From positions 620,001 to 684,000 of the forward strand of contig NZ_SIJC01000001.1 of NCBI RefSeq assembly GCF_010078385.1: a stretch of DNA of 64,000 bases. The letters run 5' to 3'. Source of the stretch: Chengkuizengella sediminis (lineage in GTDB: Bacteria; Bacillota; Bacilli; Paenibacillales; KCTC-33759). The notes under the pieces were generated by a model, which saw only the letters and a program-made list of their open reading frames with translations, was not told the origin of the DNA and did not search any database. The position numbers and the translations under genes are program-made. Positions 18,227-28,379 of this stretch are shown here, piece after piece; position 1 is the stretch's first letter, and every line of letters begins with the position of its first letter.

Positions 18227-18255
18227 AAATGGGCCCCCTCTCTTACAACTATATT

Positions 18256-18282
18256 GACGATAAAAAGATCAAATATGTTGCA
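18256..18282 (-). promoter_or_regulatory. ECF-type autoregulatory promoter
   Basis: On the minus strand TGCAAC (18277-18282), a 17-bp spacer, then CGTC (18256-18259). This is close to the sigma-X/M/W consensus TGAAAC-N16/17-CGTC. It lies 30 bp upstream of the sigma gene start. Confidence 0.65.
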
Positions 18283-18417
18283 GTGAAATATTTTATACAT
18301 TTTATTACCAACGGTCAATGCAAAGTATAAACATTCTATTTTCTATAGTAATCCTATTACAAATATATCAGAATCATGTTGAGTATAGTATTGTTTATTT
18401 ACATTTTTATAAAACGC

Positions 18418-20874
18418 TCAATATTTCAACTTTGTGGTCACATCCCAACCTCTATCATCAATTTCGATCTGGATTTCACCCTGCTTATCTGTACGATAAA
18501 TATCAAGGTTGTAATTTTCTAGATTCATCAATACATCATGATGTGGATGCCCATACAAATTATTATTTCCTACCGAAATCATCGCAGCTTTTGGCTGCCA
18601 ATAATTCAGCCATTCTGTTGATGATGACGATTTACTCCCATGGTGTGCCACTTTTAAAATATCTACTTCTGTTTGGTACGGATTCATACGGTTTAAAATT
18701 GCTCTTTCTGTAACCTGATCTATGTCCCCAGTAAATAAAAGTTTTGTTTGATATATTTTCAACAGAAAAACGATAGATTGTTCGTTTTGTTCCTTTTCAA
18801 GATAAACTTCCTCTACTTCAGGAGGATGTAAAAAATGAATGGTCGTATATTTATCCAACTTTAAAAATTCTCCAGCTTCTACTTTATAAAGAGGTATTCT
18901 TTTTTCATAAGCTAGATTAAAAATTTGTTGAACAGTTTCATTATTTTTTAATGTACCGTTAAAAATGATATGATTCACAGGTATTTTTTCAATAGTAGCA
19001 ATTAACCCACCTATATGATCAATATCTAAATGAGACATGATTAAATAATCAATTTCATGTACCCCTTGTTTTTTTAATATCGGAACCACAACATCCTTAC
19101 CAACTTCATACGGATCTTTACGAATTCTCCATTCATTGTCAGACTTAGTAAATGAAAATGTACCGCCTCCATCAACTAAGATCACCTTTTTATTTGGAGT
19201 CTGAATTACAATACTGTCACCTTGACCTACATCAATAAATCGCACTAAACCAGTTTTGTCATAAAAATTTGGAAAATAAAAAAATAAACCGAGGAGAAGG
19301 AACATGATATTAAAATAAATAGCTATTTTATATTTCTTAATAAAAACTGTCCAACGATCTTGAACTACTTCAGGAAGGAATTTATCTTTTCGAATAGTTA
19401 TATGCAATGTCCAAACACTCATCCATAACACAATGTAGTATAAAAAGATAAATTCAATTGTTGGGGAAGCCCAGATGGTATTGAATTTTGAATACGTATT
19501 CATACTGTGAACAAACCAAAATAAAATATCAATACATATTTCAATTACATAAGTGATCAATAAACCTATTTTTGTATAAATTAAACTTAAAATTAAAGCT
19601 GCTAATCCGAGAGGTAAAATGATAATACTAACGATAGGTACTAAAAGGAGATTTGCTAACCAAGATAGAAGAGAAAATTGATTAAAATAAAAAATCGTTA
19701 ACGGAAATGAGGCAAGCTGCGCAGTGATAGTCACTGACAATGTTCCATTTAAAAGAGTTGAAGAAATGGGGATTAATTTACTAATCATTGGGACAAGTAA
19801 AATTAGTAATAATGTTACGATCACTGAAAGTTGAAAGCTCACATTGACCAAATAATAAGGATTCCATATCAACATGATGAGTACAGCAAATCCAACAAAA
19901 TTCAAAACATCTTTACTACGTCCTTTTTTAAGTGCATACAACCCAAACATGGCCATAAGACCAGCTCTAACTACCGATGGTGCTGCTCCTGTAATAAGGA
20001 TATAAAATGGAATAATACACATACAACAATAAATTTGTTTTTCTTTTGTAAACCCTAATAGTTTTAACACGTACATACAGCAAGTCAAAAAAACAGCTAC
20101 ATGAAGACCAGAAATCGCTAATATATGCGTTAATCCAATCTGAGAAAACTGTTCAAATTCAACTGGGTCAAATTCATTCCGTAATCCTAATAACAAACTT
20201 AACATAAATCCCTGATGTGATTCTGAAAATATCAATGTACTTTGATTGGCTAAAAAATCTCTTATTTTATCAGTCCAACTCAAAAAGTAACTTAAAGTGA
20301 ATTGAAACGAAACTGGAGTCACCTGAACATTATCCAAACCTTTAGCTGACAAAATCCAATGAATGTGTTGATAATATAAGTACTTCCTATAATCAAATGC
20401 ACCAAAGTTTCTTGCTACAGAAGGTTCTTTAAGTACCCCGATCAAAACAATAGAATCTCCTCTCCCCCACATTTTCACAGTATTTTTTTCATCAATTGTG
20501 TTCAGTTTGATAAATACTTTCAACTTTTCATTTAGCTGGTCCGTTTTGATATCAAAGCTGACTTGGTCACCATCGATTTTTATTGTGGAATGAATCGTGC
20601 CATGAACCTTCACCTCTGATTCTGCCCAATTCGGATCTATGCTTGAATCATTCTTTGTATCGTACCAATGATGATAAATAATTGAGCAAAGAAGTATCAA
20701 CGTACAAATTGAAAATAATTTATATGTTCGCCCTACTTTCCATAGGAAAAAAATGAATACTACGCAAAGTACTAGTATACAAAACAACATAGATTTTGAT
20801 TGGTTCGAAAATACGATTGTTGCTCCTATAATCCATGTAATCACAAAACATAATATGGGGTTTTTCATTGACAT
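18418..20874 (-). CDS. comEC: DNA internalization competence protein ComEC/Rec2
   Basis: 818 residues. It forms the membrane channel that brings single-stranded DNA into the cell during natural transformation. Order: N-terminal membrane helices and an OB-like soluble loop (about 1-220), the Competence domain with ILAISGLHVAVFLTCCMYVL (conserved GLH motif) and further helices to about 530. A metallo-beta-lactamase-like domain follows (FIDVGQGDSIVIQTP, MSHLDIDHIGGL, VAHHGSKSSS), probably the nuclease degrading the second strand. All key segments are present and the length is normal. comEB is upstream across a terminator-like hairpin. Confidence 0.96.
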   Translation of the reverse strand: MSMKNPILCFVITWIIGATIVFSNQSKSMLFCILVLCVVFIFFLWKVGRTYKLFSICTLILLCSIIYHHWYDTKNDSSIDPNWAESEVKVHGTIHSTIKIDGDQVSFDIKTDQLNEKLKVFIKLNTIDEKNTVKMWGRGDSIVLIGVLKEPSVARNFGAFDYRKYLYYQHIHWILSAKGLDNVQVTPVSFQFTLSYFLSWTDKIRDFLANQSTLIFSESHQGFMLSLLLGLRNEFDPVEFEQFSQIGLTHILAISGLHVAVFLTCCMYVLKLLGFTKEKQIYCCMCIIPFYILITGAAPSVVRAGLMAMFGLYALKKGRSKDVLNFVGFAVLIMLIWNPYYLVNVSFQLSVIVTLLLILLVPMISKLIPISSTLLNGTLSVTITAQLASFPLTIFYFNQFSLLSWLANLLLVPIVSIIILPLGLAALILSLIYTKIGLLITYVIEICIDILFWFVHSMNTYSKFNTIWASPTIEFIFLYYIVLWMSVWTLHITIRKDKFLPEVVQDRWTVFIKKYKIAIYFNIMFLLLGLFFYFPNFYDKTGLVRFIDVGQGDSIVIQTPNKKVILVDGGGTFSFTKSDNEWRIRKDPYEVGKDVVVPILKKQGVHEIDYLIMSHLDIDHIGGLIATIEKIPVNHIIFNGTLKNNETVQQIFNLAYEKRIPLYKVEAGEFLKLDKYTTIHFLHPPEVEEVYLEKEQNEQSIVFLLKIYQTKLLFTGDIDQVTERAILNRMNPYQTEVDILKVAHHGSKSSSSTEWLNYWQPKAAMISVGNNNLYGHPHHDVLMNLENYNLDIYRTDKQGEIQIEIDDRGWDVTTKLKY

Positions 20875-20928
20875 AACCTACCTTATGTAAAAAGATAATG
20901 AAAAAATAATTTTATTTTTCAAACAAAA

Positions 20929-20955
20929 AACCCCTTCGAAATTTTCGAAGAGGTT
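20929..20955 (-). terminator. Terminator between comEB and comEC
   Basis: CCCCTTCGAA / TTCGAAGAGG stem with A-rich and T-rich flanks. On the minus strand it follows the comEB stop and is followed by GTTTTTTGTTTG. If active it would limit comEC read-through. Confidence 0.7.
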
Positions 20956-20995
20956 CTTCCTCGTAATAAATATTATTTAACTATAAAAAATGGTA

Positions 20996-21514
20996 TTATT
21001 CTTTTATTTCATCAATAACACCTTCAGGAGGCTGATATTGCTCAATTGTTCTAAACACAATTCCTCTATCATTCATAAGATCATTCACTTTATCTGAATC
21101 TTTTATATACGGACGATGATAAACAATTTCAGAAACCCCTGAATTCGCAAGCATATTAGCACAAGTCCAACATGGTTGGTCTGTTACATAAACCGTTGAC
21201 CCTTCGCGGTCCTTGCGGTCTGTAAATAGTAATAAATTTTGCTCAGCATGAATCGTACGAATACATCTTTGTTTTTTTACCATCTCATTTTTTCCATCTA
21301 CATTTTGCAGTTCATATTCTTCAGCGATCATACAACCTGCTTCTAAACAGTCTGGAACTCCCATAGGTGCACCATTATATGCTGAACCTAGCAGTTTCTT
21401 CCCTTGTACAAGAACAGCCCCTACTCTTCTTCGTGGGCATTGTGATCTTGTAGCAGCCATATAAGCAATGTCTAAAAAGTAGGTGTCCCAATCTTTGCGT
21501 TTGTTTTTATTCAT
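20996..21514 (-). CDS. comEB: dCMP deaminase family protein ComEB
   Basis: 172 residues, start MNKNKRKDWDTYFLDIAYMA behind AAAGGAGC. It has the zinc deaminase motifs: TIHAEQNLLL (H-A-E, ligand His and catalytic Glu) and DQPCWTCANMLANSGV (P-C-x2-C). These make it a dCMP deaminase converting dCMP to dUMP, although its requirement in transformation is disputed in Bacillus. An inserted zinc-binding segment CLEAGCMIAEEYE is typical. In Bacillus it sits between comEA and comEC; here metY separates it from comEA. Confidence 0.95.
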   Translation of the reverse strand: MNKNKRKDWDTYFLDIAYMAATRSQCPRRRVGAVLVQGKKLLGSAYNGAPMGVPDCLEAGCMIAEEYELQNVDGKNEMVKKQRCIRTIHAEQNLLLFTDRKDREGSTVYVTDQPCWTCANMLANSGVSEIVYHRPYIKDSDKVNDLMNDRGIVFRTIEQYQPPEGVIDEIKE

Positions 21515-21656
21515 GTAGATGCTCCTTTGTTATGCGAATCATTCTTTCTATACCTGCTCGTAATTTTATCCAATTGATATAAGATATTATAGCAAATACA
21601 AAAACAAATACATAGTTAATTTTTCCAATCATATCCTGTTCATACGGTGTTTTTAC

Positions 21657-22949
21657 TTATTGCTGGTTTGCTTTTAACGCTTGATCCAAATCATAAATCA
21701 GATCATCTATGGATTCTGTTCCTATAGATAAACGAATCATTCCAGATGTTACTCCTGCAGATAATAAATCATCCCCTTGTAATTGAGCATGTGTTGTACT
21801 AGCAGGATGGATAATGAGTGATTTACTATCTCCAATATTAGCTAGATGTGAAAATATGTCCACAGAATTGATGACTTTTTTCCCTGCATCCAATCCGCCT
21901 TTTACTTCAAAAGTCATCACTGCTCCCTGTCCGTTCGGTAAATACTTCTTTGCTAATTGATATGAAGGATGACTTTCCAGCCCTGCGTAACTAACACTAT
22001 CAACAAATTCATGGCCCTCTAAATATTGAGCCATTTTAAGTGCGTTTTCACTGTGTTTTTCCATTCTCAAATGAAGCGTTTCTAAACCTTGCATAAGTAA
22101 AAAGGAATTGAATGGTGAAATAGCAGCTCCCATATCACGCAACAATTGAACACGAGCTTTAATGATATATGCAATTGGTCCTACAGCCTCTGTATATACC
22201 ACCCCATTATAACTTGGATCTGGTTCAGTTAATTCAGGGAATTTCCCACTTCCTATCCAATCAAATGTGCCTCCGTCTACAATAACTCCCCCAATTGAAG
22301 TACCATGACCTCCAATAAATTTCGTCGCTGAATGTACAACAATATCTGCACCATGCTCGATTGGACGTAACAAATAAGGGCTCGGTATAGTATTGTCAAC
22401 AATGAGAGGAATGCTGTTTTCGTGTGCTATTTTAGCTACAGCTTCGATATCTAATACATCGCCTTTAGGATTCCCTATAGATTCTGCAAACAAAGCCTTT
22501 GTTTTACTAGTAATTGCTTTACGAAAATTCTCAGGATCGTTCGGGTCTACAAATTTCACATGAATACCAATTCTAGGTAAACTTACAGAAAACAAATTAA
22601 AAGTACCACCATATAAACTTGATGCAGACACAATCTCATCCCCAGCACCAGCAATATTTAAAATGGAATACGTTATAGCTGATGATCCAGAAGCCGTTGC
22701 CAAAGCCGCAGGTGCACCTTCTAAAGCCGCTACTCTTTTCTCAAACGAATCTGAAGTTGGATTCATTAATCGAGTGTATACATTCCCGAATTCCTTTAAA
22801 GCAAACAAATCCGCAGCATGTTCTGTGTCTTTAAATCCATACGAAGTCGTTTGATAAATTGGAAGTGCGCGTGACATCGTTGTTGGATCAACCTCTTGAC
22901 CTGCATGTACGGATAACGTTTCTAAACCTAACTTACGTTCTTCAGACAT
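21657..22949 (-). CDS. metY: O-acetylhomoserine sulfhydrylase (MetY type)
   Basis: 430 residues from [20 protein letters not shown], with GAGGAGGAGC well placed; the ATG six codons upstream overlaps this ribosome site. It is a PLP enzyme of the Cys/Met metabolism family, making homocysteine from O-acetylhomoserine and sulfide. The PLP lysine lies in [15 protein letters not shown], and [16 protein letters not shown] and [20 protein letters not shown] are characteristic of the MetY branch. No SAM riboswitch or T-box is seen upstream. It is inserted between comEB and comEA, which is not the usual position. Confidence 0.93.
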   Translation of the reverse strand: MSEERKLGLETLSVHAGQEVDPTTMSRALPIYQTTSYGFKDTEHAADLFALKEFGNVYTRLMNPTSDSFEKRVAALEGAPAALATASGSSAITYSILNIAGAGDEIVSASSLYGGTFNLFSVSLPRIGIHVKFVDPNDPENFRKAITSKTKALFAESIGNPKGDVLDIEAVAKIAHENSIPLIVDNTIPSPYLLRPIEHGADIVVHSATKFIGGHGTSIGGVIVDGGTFDWIGSGKFPELTEPDPSYNGVVYTEAVGPIAYIIKARVQLLRDMGAAISPFNSFLLMQGLETLHLRMEKHSENALKMAQYLEGHEFVDSVSYAGLESHPSYQLAKKYLPNGQGAVMTFEVKGGLDAGKKVINSVDIFSHLANIGDSKSLIIHPASTTHAQLQGDDLLSAGVTSGMIRLSIGTESIDDLIYDLDQALKANQQ

Positions 22950-23073
22950 TATATTGCTCCTCCTCATTTTCCAAAATTATATTCTCAATCACAATGAGTT
23001 AATATACATTAATAAAAATGTGGGCAGAGTAAGTTGCAATAAATGGTAGTTTAATGTGAAAGATATAAAACAA

Positions 23074-23526
23074 CTAGAATGTGATTAACCCATTCAGTTT
23101 TTCAAGCGTTTTCTCTCCAATTCCTTTCACATTCATCAGTTCATTTCTAGTGAGAAACCTCCCATGCTCTTCTCGATAATCAACAATGGCTTGAGCTTTT
23201 ACTTCCCCTATATTTGGAAGGATCATTAGTTGTTGAACACTGGCTTGGTTAACATTGATTTTTGTGGGGGAACCGATTGGTTCTTTATTTGGGTCTAGTG
23301 GTTTTTCTACAACATTTTCCATTCGATCTTTTATTTCATTTGTTCCTTGATTAGTACTATCATCATTTAGTAATAGTACATCTTCCACCTGATCAGTAAC
23401 GTTTTCTAATTCATTAACCTGATCAACTTGTAATATAAACTTCTCAAGTAAAAGAAAGAAGACAATACATAATATAAGTATGATCCATAATATAGAACGA
23501 ATTTCTTTTAATTTCCTTAAACTCAT
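23074..23526 (-). CDS. comEA: Competence protein ComEA (DNA receptor)
   Basis: 150 residues from MSLRKLKEIRSILWIILILC; the ATG has AGGTG at 7 nt, and the GTG three codons upstream overlaps it. ComEA is a membrane-anchored double-stranded DNA receptor for transformation. It has one N-terminal transmembrane helix, a flexible acidic linker (about 40-85) and a C-terminal helix-hairpin-helix domain. That domain contains INVNQASVQQLMILPNIGEV and RNELMNVKGIGEKTLEKLNG. Both are classical ComEA residues. It is divergent from comER. Confidence 0.95.
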   Translation of the reverse strand: MSLRKLKEIRSILWIILILCIVFFLLLEKFILQVDQVNELENVTDQVEDVLLLNDDSTNQGTNEIKDRMENVVEKPLDPNKEPIGSPTKINVNQASVQQLMILPNIGEVKAQAIVDYREEHGRFLTRNELMNVKGIGEKTLEKLNGLITF

Positions 23527-23851
23527 AAGTATCACCTACCAATACAATTCAAATTACTAGAATTTATTTTTCATTTTGAAAAATATACCATATCAGTAAT
23601 GTACAGTCTATATTTTTTTGTAACTTTTTTCAATATTTTGAAAAATAATGTCGATTGTGAAAGTGATGATGCCTAAGATAGTTGGTAAATCGTTATACCA
23701 TCAAAAGCTAAATGTACTCACTTTTCAATACTCTTTTACTTTAAAGCAAAAAACCCTCATGTTTATTGATGCACGAACATATACATAATGGTAGCATATT
23801 AATTTGGCTATTTGTGTAATTGAATTGAATCATATTTAGGAGGGTTTCGTG
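23527..23851. other. Divergent comEA-comER regulatory region, no gene
   Basis: 325 bp of AT-rich sequence between the divergent comEA and comER starts. It holds an imperfect palindrome TTTTTCAATATTTTGAAAAA (23627-23646). I looked for a paired ComK box (AAAA-N5-TTTT twice) and found no convincing one. No open frame with a ribosome site is present. Confidence 0.5.
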
Positions 23852-24685
23852 ATGAATTTAGGATTCATTGGAACTGGCAGTATGGGAAGTATATTAATAG
23901 AGGCTTTCATCCAATCCGAAGCCTTAAAATCAGAGCAAATTTCAGCAAGCAATCGAACAAAGGACAAAACGAAGAAACTTAAAGAAAAATACCCTGAGCT
24001 CCGTATTTATCCATCAAATATTGAGGTAGCTTTAGAAAGTGATATTATATTTATTTGTGTAAAACCTTTAGAATTTAAAAATGTAATAGATGAAATTAAA
24101 AATGTATTATTACCTTCTCAAATCATTGTTTCTATTACTAGTCCAATTTTAATAAAACATCTTGAAGATCAGCTCCCTTGCAAAATTGCAAAAATTATTC
24201 CAAGCATTACAAATCATGAGCACAGTGGAGCCTCTTTGTGTATGTATGGAAATAAAATAACAGAAGAAGATAAACAAACACTGGAAAGATTATTAAAAAC
24301 AATTAGTGAACCACTACAAATATCTGAACAATTTACAAGGGTTACATCTGATATCTCAAGCTGTGGTCCAGCCTTTTTAGCCTTTTTCATTCAAAATTTT
24401 GTAGAAGCTGCAGTGGAGGAAACTGGAATTCCAAAAGAAGAAGCAACACGGTTAGCGAGTGAAATGGTATTGGGAACTGGAAAGTTATTAACCACAGGGG
24501 GGTTCACTCCAGAAACATTAATAGAACGTGTTAGTGTTCCCGGAGGAATTACCGCTGAGGGCTTAAAGATGATGTCAAGTGAGTTAAATGGAGTTTTTAA
24601 TCAACTTATCAAAACAACACATGCAAAATATGATGAGGATCTCAGCAAAATAGAGTCCATGTTTTATGATTCAAGCAAAAATTAA
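23852..24685 (+). CDS. comER: Late competence protein ComER (pyrroline-5-carboxylate reductase family)
   Basis: 277 residues from MNLGFIGTGSMGSILIEAFI; AGGAGGG is 7 nt before this ATG, while a GTG one codon earlier is too close. The Rossmann fold GFIGTGSMG binds NAD(P)H. The C-terminal ProC signature region is recognisable (SSCGPAFLAFFIQNFVEAAV, LERVSVPGGITAEGLK-like). By sequence it is a ProC homologue. By position, divergent from comEA, it is the comER orthologue, linked in Bacillales to competence and biofilm or sporulation timing rather than proline synthesis. Which role applies here is not shown. Confidence 0.88.
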   Translation: MNLGFIGTGSMGSILIEAFIQSEALKSEQISASNRTKDKTKKLKEKYPELRIYPSNIEVALESDIIFICVKPLEFKNVIDEIKNVLLPSQIIVSITSPILIKHLEDQLPCKIAKIIPSITNHEHSGASLCMYGNKITEEDKQTLERLLKTISEPLQISEQFTRVTSDISSCGPAFLAFFIQNFVEAAVEETGIPKEEATRLASEMVLGTGKLLTTGGFTPETLIERVSVPGGITAEGLKMMSSELNGVFNQLIKTTHAKYDEDLSKIESMFYDSSKN

Positions 24686-24691
24686 TTTGTT

Positions 24692-27130
24692 TTAAACAAC
24701 AATATTCACTAATTTCCCTGGAACAGCAATAACCTTTCTTATTGTTTTACCGGTTGTTGCTGTTTTTACTTTATCAAGTTCTAAAACTATTTTCTCTAAA
24801 GAGTTTTTATCTAAATCTTTAGGTACATGGATACGATCAATAATTTTCCCTTTAATTTGTACTACAATTTCTACTTCATCATCAACAATCCATTTTTCAT
24901 CATAAGAAGGCCAAGTTACAAACGTAATCGTATCTTCATTTCCTAAACGCTGCCACAACTCTTCAGAAATATGAGGTGCGATAGGGGCTAACATTTGAAC
25001 AAAATGAGTCATCGCTTCTTTTGGAAGTTCATCCGTTTTATATGCTTCATTTACAAAAATCATCATTTGACTAATCGCAGTGTTAAAACGAAGACCTTCG
25101 TAATCCTCAGTAACTTTTTTAACGGTTCTATGCCAAACCTTTTTAAAAGAGTCAGCTCCAGAACCCTCCACGATCTTGTCGTTCAACACCCCATTATCTG
25201 CTATAAATAAACGCCAGACTCGATTTAAAAATTTATAAATTCCGTCTACTCCGTTTGTATTCCAAGGTTTTGTAGCTTCTAATGGACCCATGAACATTTC
25301 ATACATTCTTAATGTATCTGCTCCATATTCATTCACAATTTCATCCGGGTTAATAACGTTACCTCTAGATTTACTCATTTTTTCATTGTTAGGTCCTAAA
25401 ATCATACCTTGATTCACTAATTTATGGAATGGTTCTTTTGTAGATACTACTCCGATATCATACAATACTTTATGCCAGAATCTAGCATACAACAAGTGAA
25501 GGACAGCATGTTCTGCTCCACCAATATAAAGATCTACAGGAAGCCATTTTTCTTGTAAATGCTTAGAACATAACTCATTTTCATTGTTTGGATCTATATA
25601 CCGTAAATAATACCAACAACTTCCTGCCCATTGTGGCATAGTGTTCGTTTCTCTTCGAGCTTTTTGACCTGTTTCAGGATCAATCGTATTCACCCATTCT
25701 TCCACAGTTGCCAAAGGAGACTCGCCAGTTCCTGATGGTTGAATCTGTTCTACATCAGGTAATAACAACGGTAACTGATCCTCAGGAACTGCTTTCATCG
25801 TTCCATCTTCTAAATGTAGAATTGGAATTGGCTCTCCCCAGTAACGTTGACGACTAAATAACCAATCTCTTAAACGATACGTGGTTTTACTTTGACCTTT
25901 ATCATGTTCAGATAGCCAATCTATCATACTTGAAATAGCTTCCGTATTTTTTAAACCATTTAAGAAATCGGAATTTACATGTTCCCCATCACCTGTATAA
26001 GCTTCTTTTGACAACTCTCCACCTTGAATGACTTCTACGATCTCAATGTCAAATTGTTTAGCAAATTCCCAATCACGCTGATCATGTCCTGGCACCGCCA
26101 TAATGGCCCCTGTTCCATAACTAATTAATACATAATCAGAAATCCAAATCGGAACTTTTGCTCCATTTACTGGATTCAAAGCATAAGCACCTGTAAATAC
26201 ACCTGTTTTTTCTTTAGCCAAATCCGTTCTTTCTAAATCACTTTTACGCGCTGCCATATCTTGATATTGTTTTACGCTTACTTTCTGATCAGGGGTGGTA
26301 ATTTTATCTACAAAAGGATGCTCAGGAGAAAGCACACAATAGGTAGCACCAAACAATGTATCTGGTCTCGTAGTGAATACCGTTAACTTTTCTTCTTCAA
26401 AACCATGAATATCAAAATAAACTTCAGCTCCAACAGATTTTCCAATCCAATTGCGCTGCATATCTTTGATACTTTCTGACCAATCTAAGTCTTCTAAGTC
26501 TTCTAATAGTCTTTCCGCATACTCGGTGATCTTCAACACCCATTGACGCATCGGTTTACGAATGACAGGATGATTTCCTCGCTCGCTTAATCCATCAATT
26601 ACTTCTTCATTAGCAAGTACCGTGCCTAAAGCTGGGCACCAGTTAACCGAAATTTCATCAACATATGCTAAACCTTTTTTATATAACTGAAGGAAAATCC
26701 ATTGTGTCCATTTATAATAATCCTCATCCGTTGTACTAATCTCACGATCCCAATCATATGAAAATCCTAATGATTTAATTTGTCTACGGAAATTGTTAAT
26801 GTTTTTAACCGTAAATTCTTTTGGATGTTCACCTGTATTTATTGCATGCTGTTCCGCGGGAAGTCCAAAAGCATCCCAACCCATTGGATGAAGCACATCA
26901 AAGCCTTTCATTCTTTTGTAACGAGATATGATGTCCGTTGCTGTCATTCCTTCTGGATGTCCTACATGTAAACCAGCTCCAGAGGGATAGGGGAACATAT
27001 CTAAAGCAAAAAATTTCTCTTTTGCATCATTATTTTCTACACTAAATGTCTTATTCTCTTCCCAATATTTTTGCCATTTTGGCTCAAAAGCTTGAGGGTT
27101 ATATCCTTGTTCATTTGATGATTGTGACAT
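24692..27130 (-). CDS. leuS: Leucyl-tRNA synthetase
   Basis: 812 residues from [20 protein letters not shown] behind AAAGGAGGA; an ATG nine codons upstream precedes this ribosome site. Class I synthetase charging tRNA-Leu. HIGH-like motif: [14 protein letters not shown]. The CP1 editing domain (about 220-420) includes [25 protein letters not shown] motif: [16 protein letters not shown]. The anticodon-binding and C-terminal domains follow. Length is typical of the bacterial LeuS. Expression is controlled by an upstream T-box leader. Convergent with comER, 6 bp apart. Confidence 0.98.
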   Translation of the reverse strand: MSQSSNEQGYNPQAFEPKWQKYWEENKTFSVENNDAKEKFFALDMFPYPSGAGLHVGHPEGMTATDIISRYKRMKGFDVLHPMGWDAFGLPAEQHAINTGEHPKEFTVKNINNFRRQIKSLGFSYDWDREISTTDEDYYKWTQWIFLQLYKKGLAYVDEISVNWCPALGTVLANEEVIDGLSERGNHPVIRKPMRQWVLKITEYAERLLEDLEDLDWSESIKDMQRNWIGKSVGAEVYFDIHGFEEEKLTVFTTRPDTLFGATYCVLSPEHPFVDKITTPDQKVSVKQYQDMAARKSDLERTDLAKEKTGVFTGAYALNPVNGAKVPIWISDYVLISYGTGAIMAVPGHDQRDWEFAKQFDIEIVEVIQGGELSKEAYTGDGEHVNSDFLNGLKNTEAISSMIDWLSEHDKGQSKTTYRLRDWLFSRQRYWGEPIPILHLEDGTMKAVPEDQLPLLLPDVEQIQPSGTGESPLATVEEWVNTIDPETGQKARRETNTMPQWAGSCWYYLRYIDPNNENELCSKHLQEKWLPVDLYIGGAEHAVLHLLYARFWHKVLYDIGVVSTKEPFHKLVNQGMILGPNNEKMSKSRGNVINPDEIVNEYGADTLRMYEMFMGPLEATKPWNTNGVDGIYKFLNRVWRLFIADNGVLNDKIVEGSGADSFKKVWHRTVKKVTEDYEGLRFNTAISQMMIFVNEAYKTDELPKEAMTHFVQMLAPIAPHISEELWQRLGNEDTITFVTWPSYDEKWIVDDEVEIVVQIKGKIIDRIHVPKDLDKNSLEKIVLELDKVKTATTGKTIRKVIAVPGKLVNIVV

Positions 27131-27155
27131 TTTAAAATCCTCCTTTACGATAAAC

Positions 27156-27216
27156 AACCCACAAAAGTGAAGTGAAGCCTGTAGTGAAGTCCTATTACTT
27201 TTGCGGGGCCCTTAAC
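27156..27216 (-). repeat. Copy of the dispersed 60-bp spacer repeat, in the leuS leader
   Basis: On the minus strand it runs from GGTTAAGGGCCCCGCAAAAG through TAATAGGACTTCACTACAGG to CACTTCACTTTTGTGGGTTG. It aligns over its whole length with 2877-2939 between dnaK and dnaJ. It lies between the T-box terminator and the leuS ribosome site, so it is transcribed in the leuS leader. Confidence 0.6.
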
Positions 27217-27245
27217 CAATATAAATGGAAAGTTAAACGATTCTT

Positions 27246-27485
27246 CCATTTAAAAAAACCTCCATCCTTAGCTAATGCTAGGGACGAGAGGTTAATTCCC
27301 GTGGTACCACCCTAATTAGCAGTCCACTTCCGTTTTCTGCTCACTTCAACCCTTAACGCGGGAAACGATCTAGCTCATAGGTAAGTTCGTTTTTTACCAT
27401 CTATCGGCTCACACCCAACACCGACTCTCTGAAAAATGGAACAAAAACTACTACTCCTAATCTATGCCAATGATTTCGCAAATTT
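27246..27485 (-). ncRNA. T-box riboswitch leader of leuS
   Basis: On the minus strand the leader has the Stem I signature GAGAGTCGGTGTTGGGTGTG, then GAACTTACC with the specifier codon CTT (leucine), then the T-box core GGTGGTACCACGGGAATTAA. The terminator CCTCTCGTCCCTAGC / GCTAAGGATGGAGG follows, with TTTTTTT (27254-27293). Binding of uncharged tRNA-Leu at the specifier and T-box bulge would form the antiterminator and allow leuS transcription. The specifier assignment rests on position and agrees with the downstream gene. Confidence 0.93.
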
Positions 27486-27491
27486 TCTTCG

Positions 27492-27520
27492 ATTATATAA
27501 ATTTATCCTACCCATGTCAA
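27492..27520 (-). promoter_or_regulatory. Consensus sigma-A promoter of the leuS T-box transcript
   Basis: On the minus strand TTGACA (27515-27520) and TATAAT (27492-27497) are 17 bp apart, a perfect match to the consensus at both hexamers. The start site would be near 27485. Confidence 0.88.
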
Positions 27521-27531
27521 GTTCTTTAACT

Positions 27532-28299
27532 TTACTCTGAGGACTTCTGTGCAACGAAAAAAACACGGTTTGTTACATCATTAGGTGATTCAAATTCAAA
27601 ATCCCCAAAAGTGCTAATATTTATAAACCCTACATGACTTAATTGACTTTTAATCCATTCTATAGGATAAGCACGTTGAGTATGGATTTCATTGATTTTC
27701 AAATAGTTTGAATCACTTTGTTGTGCAAAAATCGTTAAATCATGTTCAATTTCATGATGCTCGTTATCATAAGCGCATGTCCAAATATACGATAGATTTT
27801 CTTCATTATAAGTAAAAGGCTGTTCATCTGAATAAAATTGAAATTGAAATTCTGTTAACATATCAAAAATAAACAAACCCTTAGACTTAAGATATTCATA
27901 TACCTTTTTAAAAGACTGAACAATATGAGCCTCGTCAGTGATATAATTGTAACAGTCGCAAAAAGAAATGATGCAATCTACAGATGACGGTAATTCCAGG
28001 TCTTTCATATCCTGTTCGAGCCAAGTTATAGAACCCCCGTTTTGTTTTATAACATGCGAATGGTTTACTTCCTTTTGAGTAGCAATCGTAAGCATTTCTG
28101 AAGAACGATCTATTCCATATACTTGAAATCCTTTTTCTGCTAAAGGGATAGAAATGTTACCCGTACCACAGCCTAAATCTACAATTGTTTTTGGTTTCTC
28201 TTCTTTACCCCAACAATTCTCGGCAAAATCAATCCACTGAGGATAAGGCATGTCCTCCATTAATGCATCATAATAATTAGCAAATCCTTCATAAGACAT
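27532..28299 (-). CDS. yqeM: Class I SAM-dependent methyltransferase YqeM
   Basis: 255 residues from MSYEGFANYYDALMEDMPYP behind GAGGAGAG; upstream in-frame ATGs lack a ribosome site. SAM-binding motif I is TIVDLGCGTGNISIPLAEKG with the acidic motif II in VYGIDRSSEM. The rest of the Rossmann-like fold follows to FVAQ. The substrate is unknown. The identification as YqeM rests on the conserved place after rsfS and before the comE genes in Bacillales. It is last in a long co-directional set starting at yqeG. Confidence 0.85.
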   Translation of the reverse strand: MSYEGFANYYDALMEDMPYPQWIDFAENCWGKEEKPKTIVDLGCGTGNISIPLAEKGFQVYGIDRSSEMLTIATQKEVNHSHVIKQNGGSITWLEQDMKDLELPSSVDCIISFCDCYNYITDEAHIVQSFKKVYEYLKSKGLFIFDMLTEFQFQFYSDEQPFTYNEENLSYIWTCAYDNEHHEIEHDLTIFAQQSDSNYLKINEIHTQRAYPIEWIKSQLSHVGFINISTFGDFEFESPNDVTNRVFFVAQKSSE

Positions 28300-28379
28300 A
28301 TAAACTCTCCTCAAACAGAAAACAGAAAGAGATAACATTTAAAAAAACACATTACATGTATTTGTTTTCAGTAAAAATA

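Noticed and set aside
18318-18713. Plus-strand open frame opposite the comEC 3' end
   Set aside because: No ribosome site, low-complexity composition, and it is the antisense shadow of a well-conserved comEC end.
22950-23073. SAM riboswitch or T-box upstream of metY
   Set aside because: The 124-bp spacer has no S-box core, no T-box core and no terminator; it is too short and too AT-rich.
23527-23851. ComK binding boxes at the comEA promoter
   Set aside because: No pair of AAAA-N5-TTTT boxes at the needed spacing; only one imperfect palindrome.
23852-24685. Housekeeping proC
   Set aside because: The fold is ProC-like, but the divergent position next to comEA is that of comER; proline synthesis is not excluded but is not the best label.
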